64,000 bases of DNA from Alistipes excrementigallinarum (GTDB lineage Bacteria; Bacteroidota; Bacteroidia; Bacteroidales; Rikenellaceae): positions 91,965 through 155,964 of the forward strand of contig DXIP01000022.1 of NCBI GenBank assembly GCA_019112825.1. The letters run 5' to 3'. Position numbers and translations under genes: made by a program. Of this stretch, positions 9,670 through 18,861 are shown in pieces (position 1 is the first letter of the stretch; each line of letters opens with the position of its first letter). The notes under the pieces were generated by a model that had not been told where the DNA came from, made no database searches, and saw only the letters and a list, made by a program, of their open reading frames with translations.

Positions 9670-9700
9670 CAAATGTAGCGACGGGCGGTCTCTTGGTCAA
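9670..9700 (-). promoter_or_regulatory. Bacteroidota promoter for the lipoprotein gene
   Basis: Read on the minus strand: TTG (9698-9700), 20 bases, then TACATTTG (9670-9677). This matches the Bacteroidota primary-sigma pattern TTG-N19/21-TAnnTTTG, and the gene start is 27 bases downstream. Confidence 0.75.
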
Positions 9701-9885
9701 ATAAATTCAACGGACTGTCGGATTTTCCCCACCGGGAGGCGGTTTTCCATCACAAGGGTTTTGCGGGGCGGGAGTGTTTGCCCGGCATTTGCCGCGGCAT
9801 ATGCCGGTGGAGCAGACACCGGTGGAGCCGGTTCTGGCGGAGCAGATAGCCGGGCCGAAGCGGGCTGCATCTGTCCGGGGCGCGC

Positions 9886-9920
9886 AAAAAGAGGAGGTCC
9901 GGCAGATGCCGAACCTCCTC
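9886..9920 (-). terminator. Terminator of gdhA
   Basis: On the minus strand a GAGGAGGTTCGGC / GCCGGACCTCCTC stem with a 4-base loop (one mismatch) is followed by TTTTT. It sits about 50 bases past the gdhA stop, as expected for an intrinsic terminator. The roughly 180 bases between this and the lipoprotein promoter contain nothing I can recognise. Confidence 0.8.
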
Positions 9921-9967
9921 GGAGTCTTTGGTCGAAGCGACAGGGGTCGCTCCGTAGTTTTCGTCGA

Positions 9968-11305
9968 TTAGAGAATGCCCTGCTCAACCATCGACTTGGC
10001 AACCTTCATGAAGCCGGCGATGTTGGCGCCCTTCATGTAGTTGATGTAGCCGTCCTTCTCCGTGCCGTACTCGAGGCAGGCGTGGTGAATCGACGACATA
10101 ATCTGGTGCAACTTGGCATCGACCTCCTCGGCCGTCCAGTTGAGCTTCTGTGCGTTCTGCGTCATCTCGAGACCCGACGTAGCCACGCCGCCGGCGTTCA
10201 CCGCCTTGCCCGGGCCGTAGGGAATCTTCGCCGCGATGAAGGCGTCGATGGCCTCCGGACGGCAACCCATGTTCGAAACCTCGGCAACAATCTTCACGCC
10301 GTTGGCCAGCAGCTTCTTGGCATCCTCGCCGTCAAGCTCGTTCTGCGTTGCGCACGGCATGGCGATGTCGACCTTGACCTCCCACGGTTTGCGGCCGGGG
10401 AAGAACTGCGAGCCGGGGAACTTCTTGGCGTAGGGCTCCACAACGTCGTTGTTCGAGGCGCGGAGCTCGAGCATGTAGGCAATCTTCTCCTTGTCCAGAC
10501 CGGCCGGGTCGTAGATGTAGCCGTCGGGACCCGAAATGGTCACCACCTTGGCACCCAGTTCGGTAGCCTTCGTAGCGGCACCCCAGGCCACGTTGCCGAA
10601 GCCCGAAATGGCGATGGTCTGGCCCTTGATGTCCATACCGGCCTTCTCAAGCATCTGGCGCAGGAAGTATACGGCGCCGAAGCCCGTAGCCTCGGGACGA
10701 ATCAGCGAACCGCCGTAGGTCATGCCCTTGCCCGTCAGCACGCCCGTGTTCTCGCGCGCCAGCTTGCGGTACATGCCGTAGAGGTAGCCGATTTCGCGGC
10801 CGCCCACGCCGATGTCACCGGCCGGAACGTCGGTCTCGGGACCGATGTGGCGCCACAGTTCGGTCATGAAGGCCTGGCAGAAACGCATCACCTCGCGGTC
10901 CGACTTGCCCTTGGGGTTGAAGTCCGAGCCGCCCTTCGCACCGCCCATCGGCAGCGTCGTCAGCGCGTTCTTGAAAATCTGCTCGAAGCCCAGGAACTTC
11001 AGAATCGAGGGATTCACCGAGGGATGGAAACGCAAACCGCCCTTGTAGGGACCGATGGCGTTGTTGAACTGGAAGCGATAGCCGGTGTTGACCTGCACTT
11101 CGCCCTTGTCATCCACCCATACCACCTTGAACGTGAAGCTGCGGTCGGGTTCAACGATGCGCTCCGCAATGCGGTTGGCTTCGAACTCCGGATGCTGGTT
11201 GTAGGTCTCCTCTACGGTCATCAGCACTTCGCGAACGGCTTGCAGGTACTCGCTCTCGCCCGGGTGCTTCTTCTCGAGCTCGGCCATCAGTTTGTTTACA
11301 TTCAT
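9968..11305 (-). CDS. gdhA: NADP-specific glutamate dehydrogenase
   Basis: This enzyme converts 2-oxoglutarate and ammonium to glutamate in the cytoplasm. The 445-residue length is typical of hexameric bacterial GdhA. The substrate-binding core reads YKGGLRFHPSV, then the catalytic-lysine region MGGAKGGSDF near residue 125, and a Rossmann nucleotide domain with SGFGNVAWGAA near residue 235. It is a stand-alone gene with its own terminator. A TATATTTG box on the minus strand at 11340-11347 lies 35 bases upstream of the start and is the likely promoter element, although its -33 partner is weak. Confidence 0.96.
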   Translation of the reverse strand: MNVNKLMAELEKKHPGESEYLQAVREVLMTVEETYNQHPEFEANRIAERIVEPDRSFTFKVVWVDDKGEVQVNTGYRFQFNNAIGPYKGGLRFHPSVNPSILKFLGFEQIFKNALTTLPMGGAKGGSDFNPKGKSDREVMRFCQAFMTELWRHIGPETDVPAGDIGVGGREIGYLYGMYRKLARENTGVLTGKGMTYGGSLIRPEATGFGAVYFLRQMLEKAGMDIKGQTIAISGFGNVAWGAATKATELGAKVVTISGPDGYIYDPAGLDKEKIAYMLELRASNNDVVEPYAKKFPGSQFFPGRKPWEVKVDIAMPCATQNELDGEDAKKLLANGVKIVAEVSNMGCRPEAIDAFIAAKIPYGPGKAVNAGGVATSGLEMTQNAQKLNWTAEEVDAKLHQIMSSIHHACLEYGTEKDGYINYMKGANIAGFMKVAKSMVEQGIL

Positions 11306-11398
11306 AGTCTGTGAAGTTTTAGTTGGTTGTTGTTTAGTACAAATATAGTATTATTTCCGATAGATTGTAACTCTCCATGGAAAATTTTAGCAAATTCG

Positions 11399-14300
11399 TC
11401 ACACGGTCTCATCGGCCGGGCACTCGGCGATGATGCCCTTGTTCGAACGTCCGTCGATATAGACCCGCAGCGGCCGCTCGAAGCGCACCTGGCGCAGGAA
11501 CTCCCCTTCGCGGAGCGCTGGCCGGGCGTCGAGCCGCGAGATGCGGAAGCTGCCGTCGCCGCGGAAGGGGTTGATGGTCAGATAGCCCACCCCCAGCGAG
11601 GTGACGTTCTGGAAGAAGTGGGTGCCCTGCGAGGGCTCGACCTCGAAGCGTTCGATGCCGCACTCGACGATGACCTTCGCCTCGGAGATGTGGGTCCACT
11701 TGACCGGGACGCCGAGGAAGGGGTCCGACGAGCCCCAGCGGCCCGGGCCTACCAATATATAGGAGCGCCCCTCCTCGCGCATGCTGCGGTTGAACTCCAG
11801 CAGCTCCTGGGCGATGTGCTCGGTCGAGAGCGTGTCGAAGGTCTCGGGCTTCACGTAGATGATGTCCGCCAGGTCGTGCATGGCGCCGATGCCCAGCGCG
11901 CTCTCGGCGTAGATGAGCGCCTCGGAGGTGTCGACCGTCGACCAGTCCATCGGCCGGTTGTCCTGGTTGTCGATGATGGGGCGAATCTGCAGCAGGTTGA
12001 AAATCCGCTGCTGGCCCGCCGGGACGTCCATGTTGACGGCAAACTCCACCTCGACCGGGCAGCGCATCTCCTCGGTGCCCATGCGCAGGATGTCGCAGAC
12101 GATGTCGGCCAGCGGGAAGGTGTTGTACTTCAGAATGTTGTTGAACGTGATGACCTTCCGCCCAGGGTCCATGGGGCTGTCCGAGATGCGCTCGTTCTCG
12201 CGGTCCCACACCGAGCAGACGTAGCGGGCGTTGCGCAGCGTGGAGATTTGCGTGAGGTCGAGCCGGTGGAGGTTCACCGCATCGTCAATCGAGGTGCGGA
12301 ACTCCTCGGGGCGGAGGCTCAGGGCCAGCACCTCGCTCTGCGTGTCGCGCAGCGCCAGCTCGGGCGTCGAGGTCTGGAGCACCTTGCGGGGATGGCTGGG
12401 CGAGAAGCGGAGCGTGCGGCCGCCGTCGACCACCAGCTTGCCCAGGCCCATCGCCACGTTGCAGATGCCCTCCTCGGGCGTCTCGTCGCCGATGGGGTAG
12501 TAGTTGATGGAGCGGGCCACGCCCGAGAAGGTGGGCATGAAGAGCCCCTCCTGCTCCGTGCCGCAGACCTCCTGGATGATGACCGCCATCTTCTCCTCCG
12601 AGATGACGTTCTGCGACGAGGAGATGTAGGCGCGCGAGGCGGCGAAGTAGACCGAGGCGTAGACGCTCTTGATGGCCTTGAGCAGCAGGCGGAGCATCTG
12701 CCCCTCGTTGTCCACGTGGGGAATCATGTAGGTCGAGTAGATGCCGGCGAAGGGCTGGTAGTGCGAATCCTCCAGCTTGGAGGATGAGCGCACGGCCAGC
12801 GGTCCGGAGGTGGTGCGGATGTAGGCGCGCAGCTCCTCCTGCAGCTTGACCGGCACGGTCGAGCCGACGAACTCCGAGAGAATCACGTCGTCGGGCAGGT
12901 CTTGCGAGATGATGTATTTCAGACCGTTCAGACGGATGAACTCGTCGAAGTAGTCGGTGGCGATGACCACCGAGCGGGGGATGAGGATGCGTACCCCCTC
13001 GTGCTTGTCGTACTGGCGGTACTTGATGAGCATCGAGTTCATGAAGGCCAGGCCGCGCGCCTTGCCGCCCAGCGACCCCTCGCCGATGCGGGCGAAGGCC
13101 ACCGCGTCGGAGTAGGTCTCTGGGTCGAAGCGGGCGATGACCCCTTGCCCGAGCAGCGTGCGGTAGTCCTTGATGAGGTTGACGATGGCGCGGCGGTGCG
13201 CTTCGCGCGTGGCGAAGTGGCTCTTGTTGTGGCGGCGGATGGCGGCCGCCAGCGGGAACAGACCGCGCGAGTAGAGCCACTTGGAGAGGTGGTTCTGCGA
13301 GGTGTGGTACTCGAAGGCGTCGTCGGGGATGGTGGCAATCATCTCCTGCATCTGCTTCAGGTCGCGGGCGCTGCCGATGACGGCCCCCGTGGCGGGGTCC
13401 TTGAAGATGAAGTCGCCGAAGGCGAACTCCCGGGAGATGTATTCGTGCAGTTGCGAGAGCAGCGTCTTGGAGTTCTTGGCGATGAAGCCCACGCCCAGCT
13501 GGCGGGCAATCTCCTCGAATTCGGTCTGCGACGACTGCAGCAGGATGGGCATCAGCGGGTTGTCCTCGCGGATGTGACGGCAGAGGTCGATGCCGGCGTC
13601 GCGCTTCTCGCTCTGCGAGGGGTCGTTGCGGTGGAGGACGAAGCCCACGTCGGAGATGACGCCCAGCAGGTTGTTGCGGTAGCGGTCGTAGAGGTCGACC
13701 GCCTCCTCGTAGGAGGTGGCCAGCAGAATCTTGGGCCGCGCGCGCTTGCGCAGCACCTGCTGCTGCTCGTTGAGCGCATCCTTCAGAAATTCGGTGTTCT
13801 GCAGCAGGATGAGCTTGTAGAGCTCGGGCAGGTAGGTCGAGTAGAAGCGGATGGAGTCCTCGACCAGCAGGATGGCCTGGACACCCCCCTGGAGCATGTC
13901 CTCGCGGGCGTTCATGGCATCCTCGATGAGCTTGATGATGGCGATGATGAGCTCCGTGTTGCCGTGCCAGCAGAAGATGTAGTCGAGTGCCGAGCGGTCG
14001 CGCTCCTCGATGCGGCGGTAGATATCCTTCGAGAAGGAGGTCAGCAGCGCGATGGGGATGCGCGGGTGGCGCTCCTTGACGATGTGGGCAAAGGCGAAGA
14101 CGTCGGGCTCGCCGACGTTGTACATCGTCAGGATGAAGTCGTAGGAGTCATCCTCGTCCAGCAGCTCGAGCGCCTCGGCTGTCGAGCTCACGCGGGTGAA
14201 CGAGGGGGGATTCGAGAGGTTGAGTTCGAGGTACTCCTGGTTAATCTGCGACTCGATGTGGCCGTCCTCCTCGAGGATGTAGCCGTCGTAGCTGCAGCAG

Positions 14301-14404
14301 ACCAGCAGAATCTTGTGAATCCGGTATTTCATGAAGCGGTAGGGCTCCCGGCTCTCGGGCAGCCGCTCTTCGGGGGTATTCTCCATGGCAGTCGGTTTAG
14401 ACAT
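11399..14404 (-). CDS. Receiver-domain protein with PEP-synthase-type ATP/pyruvate-binding domain
   Basis: A 1001-residue cytoplasmic protein of a family common in Bacteroidota and usually labelled phosphoenolpyruvate synthase. The N-terminus (about 20-150) looks like a response-regulator receiver fold lacking the phospho-acceptor Asp. A second receiver-like domain (about 160-330) keeps LLVED, SDVG and a KNSK lysine. From about 440 (GSLGGKARGLAFMNS) it matches the PPDK/PEP-synthase N-terminal ATP-binding domain, including LAVRSSSKLEDS. I see neither the phospho-histidine swivel domain nor the C-terminal TIM barrel, so it is unlikely to make PEP by the usual mechanism. The start at 14404 sits just below its promoter; a longer frame crosses that promoter. 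Confidence 0.8.
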   Translation of the reverse strand: MSKPTAMENTPEERLPESREPYRFMKYRIHKILLVCCSYDGYILEEDGHIESQINQEYLELNLSNPPSFTRVSSTAEALELLDEDDSYDFILTMYNVGEPDVFAFAHIVKERHPRIPIALLTSFSKDIYRRIEERDRSALDYIFCWHGNTELIIAIIKLIEDAMNAREDMLQGGVQAILLVEDSIRFYSTYLPELYKLILLQNTEFLKDALNEQQQVLRKRARPKILLATSYEEAVDLYDRYRNNLLGVISDVGFVLHRNDPSQSEKRDAGIDLCRHIREDNPLMPILLQSSQTEFEEIARQLGVGFIAKNSKTLLSQLHEYISREFAFGDFIFKDPATGAVIGSARDLKQMQEMIATIPDDAFEYHTSQNHLSKWLYSRGLFPLAAAIRRHNKSHFATREAHRRAIVNLIKDYRTLLGQGVIARFDPETYSDAVAFARIGEGSLGGKARGLAFMNSMLIKYRQYDKHEGVRILIPRSVVIATDYFDEFIRLNGLKYIISQDLPDDVILSEFVGSTVPVKLQEELRAYIRTTSGPLAVRSSSKLEDSHYQPFAGIYSTYMIPHVDNEGQMLRLLLKAIKSVYASVYFAASRAYISSSQNVISEEKMAVIIQEVCGTEQEGLFMPTFSGVARSINYYPIGDETPEEGICNVAMGLGKLVVDGGRTLRFSPSHPRKVLQTSTPELALRDTQSEVLALSLRPEEFRTSIDDAVNLHRLDLTQISTLRNARYVCSVWDRENERISDSPMDPGRKVITFNNILKYNTFPLADIVCDILRMGTEEMRCPVEVEFAVNMDVPAGQQRIFNLLQIRPIIDNQDNRPMDWSTVDTSEALIYAESALGIGAMHDLADIIYVKPETFDTLSTEHIAQELLEFNRSMREEGRSYILVGPGRWGSSDPFLGVPVKWTHISEAKVIVECGIERFEVEPSQGTHFFQNVTSLGVGYLTINPFRGDGSFRISRLDARPALREGEFLRQVRFERPLRVYIDGRSNKGIIAECPADETV

Positions 14405-14415
14405 TGTCGAATATA

Positions 14416-14446
14416 CAAATATAAAGATAAAGGGCGTGATATCCAA
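14416..14446 (-). promoter_or_regulatory. Promoter of the receiver/PEP-synthase-like gene
   Basis: On the minus strand, TTG (14444-14446), 20 bases, TATATTTG (14416-14423), a full match to the Bacteroidota consensus. It lies 12 bases from the chosen ATG, giving a very short leader. It sits back-to-back with a second -7 box, TATCTTTG at 14552-14559, that serves the rightward acetyltransferase gene. Confidence 0.75.
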
Positions 14447-14584
14447 TAGCAGGAGCCATTTCGTCGGTGCGTTGTGACCCGCTGCGGGCGGCAAAAGGGC
14501 GACTTTCCCGAAATGAATCGGGGGGAGCCGATGCAAATCGGTTTTTATTGTTATCTTTGCGTAGACTTACGAAAATCCAAGGAG

Positions 14585-15793
14585 ATGAATTCCGATAAAT
14601 ATGTTCTGCAGGAGGTCACCACGCCGGCCCTCGAGCGCGAGTGGCTCGACCTCCCCAAACGCATCTACAAGGGCAACCGCAACTGGGTCTGCCCCCTCGA
14701 TGTCGACATCCGCGAGGTCTTCGACCCTGCGAAGAACGACCTGTTCGCCGACGGCGAGGCCATCCGCTGGGTGGTGCGCGACGCCTCGGGCGAGGTGGTG
14801 GGGCGCATCGCGGCCTTCTACAACCGCGAGAAGGCGGCCCTCGAGGAGCAGCCCACGGGCAGCTGCGGTTTCTTCGAGTCGATTGAGGACCAGCGCGTGG
14901 CCGACATGCTCTTCGACGCTTCGCGCATGTGGCTGGCCAGCCGCGGCATGGAGGCGATGGACGGCCCGGTCAACTTCGGACAGCGGCGCGACTGGTGGGG
15001 CCTGCTGGTCGAGGGCTACGAGTTCCAGCCCCTCTACCGCAACCCCTACAACCCGCCCTACTACAAGGAGCTGTTCGAGAACTACGGCTTCCAGAACTAC
15101 TTCAACCAGAACAGCTACATCTGGCGGGCCAACGTCTCGGAGACGAGCGCCCGGATTTTCGACCGCGCCGAGCGGCTCTACTCGACGCCGGGCTACCACG
15201 TCGAGACCATCGACATGAACAATCTGGAGGAGGAGGCCGAGAACTTCCGCCTGGTCTACAACAAGGCCTGGGCGCTCTTCTCGGGGGTGAAGCCCATGAC
15301 GCAGGAGGAGGCGCTCTACATGATGCGCCAGATGAAGCCGCTCATCGACCCCAACATCATCTTCTTCGCCTATTTCAACGACGAGCCCATCGGCTTCTTC
15401 ATCACGGTGCCCGACCTGAACCGCATCATCGGCCGCTTCAACGGCCGTTTCGGCTGGTGGCAGAAGCTGCAGCTGCTCTGGGAGCTGAAGGTGCGCAAGC
15501 GCAGCGACCGCATCTTCGGCGTGATTTTCGGCATCGCGCCCGAGTTCCACGGCAAGGGCGTCGAGTCGGCCATCATGGTCAAGTACTGGCACTTCATGAT
15601 GGAGCAGCAGACGCGCTACAAGACGCTCGAGCTGGCGTGGATTGGCGACTTCAATCCGGTGATGAACCGCATGATTGAGACCTACGTCTGCGCCACGCGC
15701 CACAAGGTCCACACCACCTACCGCTATCTGTTCGACCGCACGAAGGAGTTCCACCGCTGTCCGCGGCTGGGCGTCAAGCGGCGCGACGAGTAG
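14585..15793 (+). CDS. GNAT-like N-acyltransferase family protein
   Basis: A 402-residue cytoplasmic protein. The C-terminal half contains a GNAT-type acetyl-CoA-binding pattern: a strand reading IFGVIFGIAPEFHGKGVESA near residues 310-330, where the Q/RxxGxG/A pyrophosphate loop is approximated by FHGKGVESA. The N-terminal half may be a second degenerate GNAT fold, giving a tandem arrangement. The substrate is unknown. A TATCTTTG box at 14552-14559 places transcription start near 14566, so the ATG at 14585 (right after AAGGAG) was preferred over an in-frame Met at 14531 that precedes the promoter. Confidence 0.75.
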   Translation: MNSDKYVLQEVTTPALEREWLDLPKRIYKGNRNWVCPLDVDIREVFDPAKNDLFADGEAIRWVVRDASGEVVGRIAAFYNREKAALEEQPTGSCGFFESIEDQRVADMLFDASRMWLASRGMEAMDGPVNFGQRRDWWGLLVEGYEFQPLYRNPYNPPYYKELFENYGFQNYFNQNSYIWRANVSETSARIFDRAERLYSTPGYHVETIDMNNLEEEAENFRLVYNKAWALFSGVKPMTQEEALYMMRQMKPLIDPNIIFFAYFNDEPIGFFITVPDLNRIIGRFNGRFGWWQKLQLLWELKVRKRSDRIFGVIFGIAPEFHGKGVESAIMVKYWHFMMEQQTRYKTLELAWIGDFNPVMNRMIETYVCATRHKVHTTYRYLFDRTKEFHRCPRLGVKRRDE

Positions 15794-15953
15794 CTGTGCG
15801 GGGCGCCGCGCGCGGCGTGCACCGGGCCGGCCGTGCGGTGCTCCGGGAAGTGTCCTCTCCGTGCAGCTCTCTTCGGGGGCGGCCTCCGGCGGAGGATGCC
15901 GGCGCGCCGGAAAATCTTAGGAAAACGAATTGACCGAACCTAAAACAACCATA

Positions 15954-17054
15954 ATGAAAACAACCGCTTTCACCAAGTACCACCTCGCGGCGGGGGCCAA
16001 GATGGCCGAGTTCGCGGGGTACAACATGCCCATCGAGTTTACGGGCATCAACGACGAACATATGACCGTGCGTAACGGCGTGGGAGTCTTCGACGTGAGC
16101 CACATGGGCGAAATCTGGGTCAAGGGGCCCAAGGCCGAGGCGCTGCTGCAGCACATCACGACCAACGACGTGTCGAAGCTCTACGACGGCAAGGTGCAGT
16201 ATTCGTGCATGCCCAACGGCCGCGGCGGCATCGTCGACGACATTCTGGTCTACCGCATCGACGCCGAGACCTACCTGCTGGTGGTCAACGCCGCCAATAC
16301 GGAGAAGGACTGGGCCCACATCTGCGCCGAGGGGGCCAAGATGGGGCTCGAGGCGGGTCCGGGCAAGCAGCTCTACAATGCCTCGGATGAAATCTGCCAG
16401 CTGGCCGTGCAGGGACCGCTGGCCATGAAGGTCGTCCAGAAGATGTGCGACGAGCCGGTCGAGCAGATGGAGTACTACACCTTCCGCAAGATGAAGGTGG
16501 CGGGCTGCGATGCCATCCTCTCCATCACGGGCTACACGGGCTCGGGCGGCTGCGAAATCTACGTGGCCAACGAGGATGCCGACCGACTGTGGAAGGCGCT
16601 CTGGGAGGCCGGTGCCGAGTACGGTCTGAAGAACATCGGTCTGGGTGCGCGCGACACGCTGCGTCTGGAGAAGGGCTTCTGCCTCTATGGCAACGACATC
16701 GACGACACGACGTCGCCCATCGAGGCGGGTCTGGGGTGGATTACCAAGTTTGTCGACGGCAAGGATTTCATCGACCGTCCGCTCATGGAGCGTCAGAAGG
16801 CCGAGGGCGTGACGCGCCGTCTGGTGGGCTTCAAGCTCATCGACCGCGGCATTCCGCGCCACGGTTACAAGCTCACCTCGCCCGACGGTGCGGAGATTGG
16901 CCACGTCACCTCGGGTACGATGTCCCCCTGCATGAAGGTGGGCTTCGGCATGGGCTACGTGAAGCCCGAGTTCGCGAAGCCGGGGTCGGAAATCGCCGTC
17001 GAGGTGCGCGGCCGTCTGCTGCGCGCCGAGGTGGTGAAGCTCCCCTTCGTATAG
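15954..17054 (+). CDS. gcvT: Glycine cleavage system aminomethyltransferase (T protein)
   Basis: GcvT transfers the methylene group from lipoyl-bound aminomethyl on H protein to tetrahydrofolate, releasing ammonia. The 366-residue product matches the family in length. It has the N-terminal folate-binding signature (AGYNMPIEF, VFDVSHMGE, TTNDV) and the C-terminal GIPRHGYK / GHVTSGTMSP barrel domain. The ATG at 15954 was chosen because it opens the conserved KTTAFTKYHL start. The other glycine-cleavage genes are not adjacent, so it is a single gene ended by the strong terminator at 17100. Confidence 0.95.
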   Translation: MKTTAFTKYHLAAGAKMAEFAGYNMPIEFTGINDEHMTVRNGVGVFDVSHMGEIWVKGPKAEALLQHITTNDVSKLYDGKVQYSCMPNGRGGIVDDILVYRIDAETYLLVVNAANTEKDWAHICAEGAKMGLEAGPGKQLYNASDEICQLAVQGPLAMKVVQKMCDEPVEQMEYYTFRKMKVAGCDAILSITGYTGSGGCEIYVANEDADRLWKALWEAGAEYGLKNIGLGARDTLRLEKGFCLYGNDIDDTTSPIEAGLGWITKFVDGKDFIDRPLMERQKAEGVTRRLVGFKLIDRGIPRHGYKLTSPDGAEIGHVTSGTMSPCMKVGFGMGYVKPEFAKPGSEIAVEVRGRLLRAEVVKLPFV

Positions 17055-17099
17055 CGGTCCGTTGTGCGGCGCCCGCAGCGGGTGCTGCCCACGCTGAGA

Positions 17100-17139
17100 C
17101 AAAGAAGCGGTCCCGGGAACCGGGACCGCTTCTTTATTT
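17100..17139. terminator. Strong intrinsic terminator after gcvT
   Basis: Perfect 15-bp stem AAGAAGCGGTCCCGG / CCGGGACCGCTTCTT with a 3-base loop, flanked by A-rich and T-rich sequence, so it can act in both directions. It follows gcvT. The leftward HD-domain gene ends at 17327 and may also use it. Confidence 0.9.
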
Positions 17140-17326
17140 TATACGGCATCTGCGGCGGGGCAGGATTTACGGTGGGGCAGGGTAGGGCGCTGCGGGGAGG
17201 GGCGCCTCGGGTCCGGACGCCTCGGGTCCGGCAGTCTCGGGTCTACGCCCTGCTGCCTGCCGCTGGCTGCTGCTTCTGACGCCTCGGGATGGACTGGTTC
17301 GGGGTGGAAGTTCCGGAGGGGGCGGC

Positions 17327-17956
17327 TCAGCGTCCCGACTCCTCGTCGTAGAGCCGCTCGAAGAGCGTGCGGAGCTGAGCCTCGTCGTCGAGCAGGCGGC
17401 GCAGCCGTTCGAGCGCGCGGGCGTTTTCCGTATCGGGGAGCCAGAGGCGGAGGTAACCCCCTTCGCCGTACTTCTCGTGCAGATGGGCCCGGCAGCGGGC
17501 ATACTGCTCCGCGCGGTCGAGCTCGGGGCAGTGGGCAAGCCCGTACTGGAGCGTGCGGCGGAGGATGACCAGCGGCTCGATGAGGCGGTCGGCCTCGGCG
17601 ACGATGCGGCCGTAGAGGTTGCGGGGCGGCTCCTTGGCCGAGGCGCGGTGGTCCTCGACGGCGCAGCGCATCGCAGCGATTTGCTCCTCGTCGAACCAGC
17701 GGCGCAGCGCGGTGTCGGCCGCCAGAATCTCGCCCGAAACCGTATGGTGGCGCTCACGTCCGGCCACAAGTCCCGTGTCGTGGTAGGCGGCCACGGTGTA
17801 GGCCATGTCGGGGTCGGCGCCCAGTTCGCGGGCCAGCGTCAGGCTGCGGTCAATGACCGAGCGGACATGCCGCCGGTCGTGTGCACGGTCGAACGAGTCG
17901 TAGCGGGGGATAATCTCCGCTTCGATGTAGGTTGCAAGGCTCGGGGTGGGTTTCAT
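17327..17956 (-). CDS. HD-domain protein (putative metal-dependent phosphohydrolase)
   Basis: A 209-residue cytoplasmic protein with the HD superfamily pattern: His30 in HDRRHV, the HD pair His59-Asp60 in AAYHDTGL, a further His in ERHHTVSGE, and Asp in ADRLIEP. These metal-binding hydrolases act on phosphodiesters or nucleotides, but the substrate cannot be predicted here. The start at 17956 opens a typical N-terminus; the upstream frame runs through AT-rich promoter-like DNA. It is divergent from the thrE-like operon, with about 140 bases between the two starts. Confidence 0.8.
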   Translation of the reverse strand: MKPTPSLATYIEAEIIPRYDSFDRAHDRRHVRSVIDRSLTLARELGADPDMAYTVAAYHDTGLVAGRERHHTVSGEILAADTALRRWFDEEQIAAMRCAVEDHRASAKEPPRNLYGRIVAEADRLIEPLVILRRTLQYGLAHCPELDRAEQYARCRAHLHEKYGEGGYLRLWLPDTENARALERLRRLLDDEAQLRTLFERLYDEESGR

Positions 17957-18093
17957 GGTGCGAAGATAGCCAAAAATCCGCTCGCTGCGGAGCTTTGCCT
18001 CGCCGGGAGTGCGCCTTAGGGGCAAAAATTGCCTGCGTCATGGCGTTTTGCACGGGCCTTTTACTATCTTTGTCCCCTGGAAACTATTGCGGT

Positions 18094-18861
18094 ATGAAGA
18101 CAAGGGCGGAGTTGAGGGAGATTGCGCAGTTTATCGCCGAGTATGCCACGCGGCTCATGGGCTCGGGGGTTCACACCTCGCGCGTGGTGCGCAACTCGAA
18201 ACGGCTCGGGGCGGCACTCGGCGTGCGGGTGATGGTCTCGGCCTTCCAGAAGGAGATGACCTTCTCGGTCTACGACGACGAGAGCCGCGAGGTCTACAGC
18301 GAGGTGGCCGACATTCCGCCCCGTCCCATCAGCTTCGAGCTCAACGCCGAGCTGAGCGCCCTGAGCTGGGAGGCCTACGACTGCCGGCTGTCGCTCCCCG
18401 AAATCCGCGCCCGCTACGAGCGCATCATCACCCGGCCGCGGCTCGACCCCGTCTTCACGCTGCTGCTCGTCGGCTTTGCCAACGCCTCGTTCTGCCGTCT
18501 CTTCGGCGGCGACTGGTGCGCCATGGGCTTCGTCTTCACGGCGACGCTGCTGGGCTTCTTCCTCAAGCAGCGGATGCAGGCGCGCGGATTCAACCACTAC
18601 GTCACCTTCATCGCCTCGTCGTTCACCGCCTCGATGTATGCCTCGGGGGCGCTGATTTTCGAGACCACCTCCGAGATAGCCATCGGTACGAGCGTGCTCT
18701 ACCTCATCCCCGGCGTGCCGCTCATCAACGGCGTCATCGACATCGTCGAGGGGCATGTGCTCAACGGCATCGCCCGCCTCACCTCGGCGCTGATGCTCAT
18801 CGTCTGCATCGCCGTCGGGCTGTCGTGCACGCTTATGATTGTCAAAAACGGATTGCTATGA
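18094..18861 (+). CDS. ThrE-family threonine/serine exporter, N-terminal-domain subunit
   Basis: A 255-residue inner-membrane protein of the DUF1212/ThrE type. The first 120 or so residues are soluble and hydrolase-like (ATRLMGSGVHTSRVVRN), followed by about five membrane segments with the conserved IPGVPLINGVIDIVEGH. In Corynebacterium ThrE this domain is fused to a second membrane domain; here the second part is the next gene, a split form. Start codons and stops overlap as ATGA with the downstream gene. A TATCTTTG box at 18065-18072 lies just ahead of the start. Export of Thr/Ser is inferred from the family. Confidence 0.85.
   Translation: MKTRAELREIAQFIAEYATRLMGSGVHTSRVVRNSKRLGAALGVRVMVSAFQKEMTFSVYDDESREVYSEVADIPPRPISFELNAELSALSWEAYDCRLSLPEIRARYERIITRPRLDPVFTLLLVGFANASFCRLFGGDWCAMGFVFTATLLGFFLKQRMQARGFNHYVTFIASSFTASMYASGALIFETTSEIAIGTSVLYLIPGVPLINGVIDIVEGHVLNGIARLTSALMLIVCIAVGLSCTLMIVKNGLL

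Noticed and set aside
9635..11314. A 559-codon plus-strand frame over the gdhA gene
   Set aside because: It is the complement of a complete, highly conserved glutamate dehydrogenase with its own promoter box and terminator.
11399..14404. Calling this gene a true phosphoenolpyruvate synthase (ppsA)
   Set aside because: The phospho-histidine domain and PEP-binding barrel needed for the reaction are not visible; only the nucleotide-binding part is similar.
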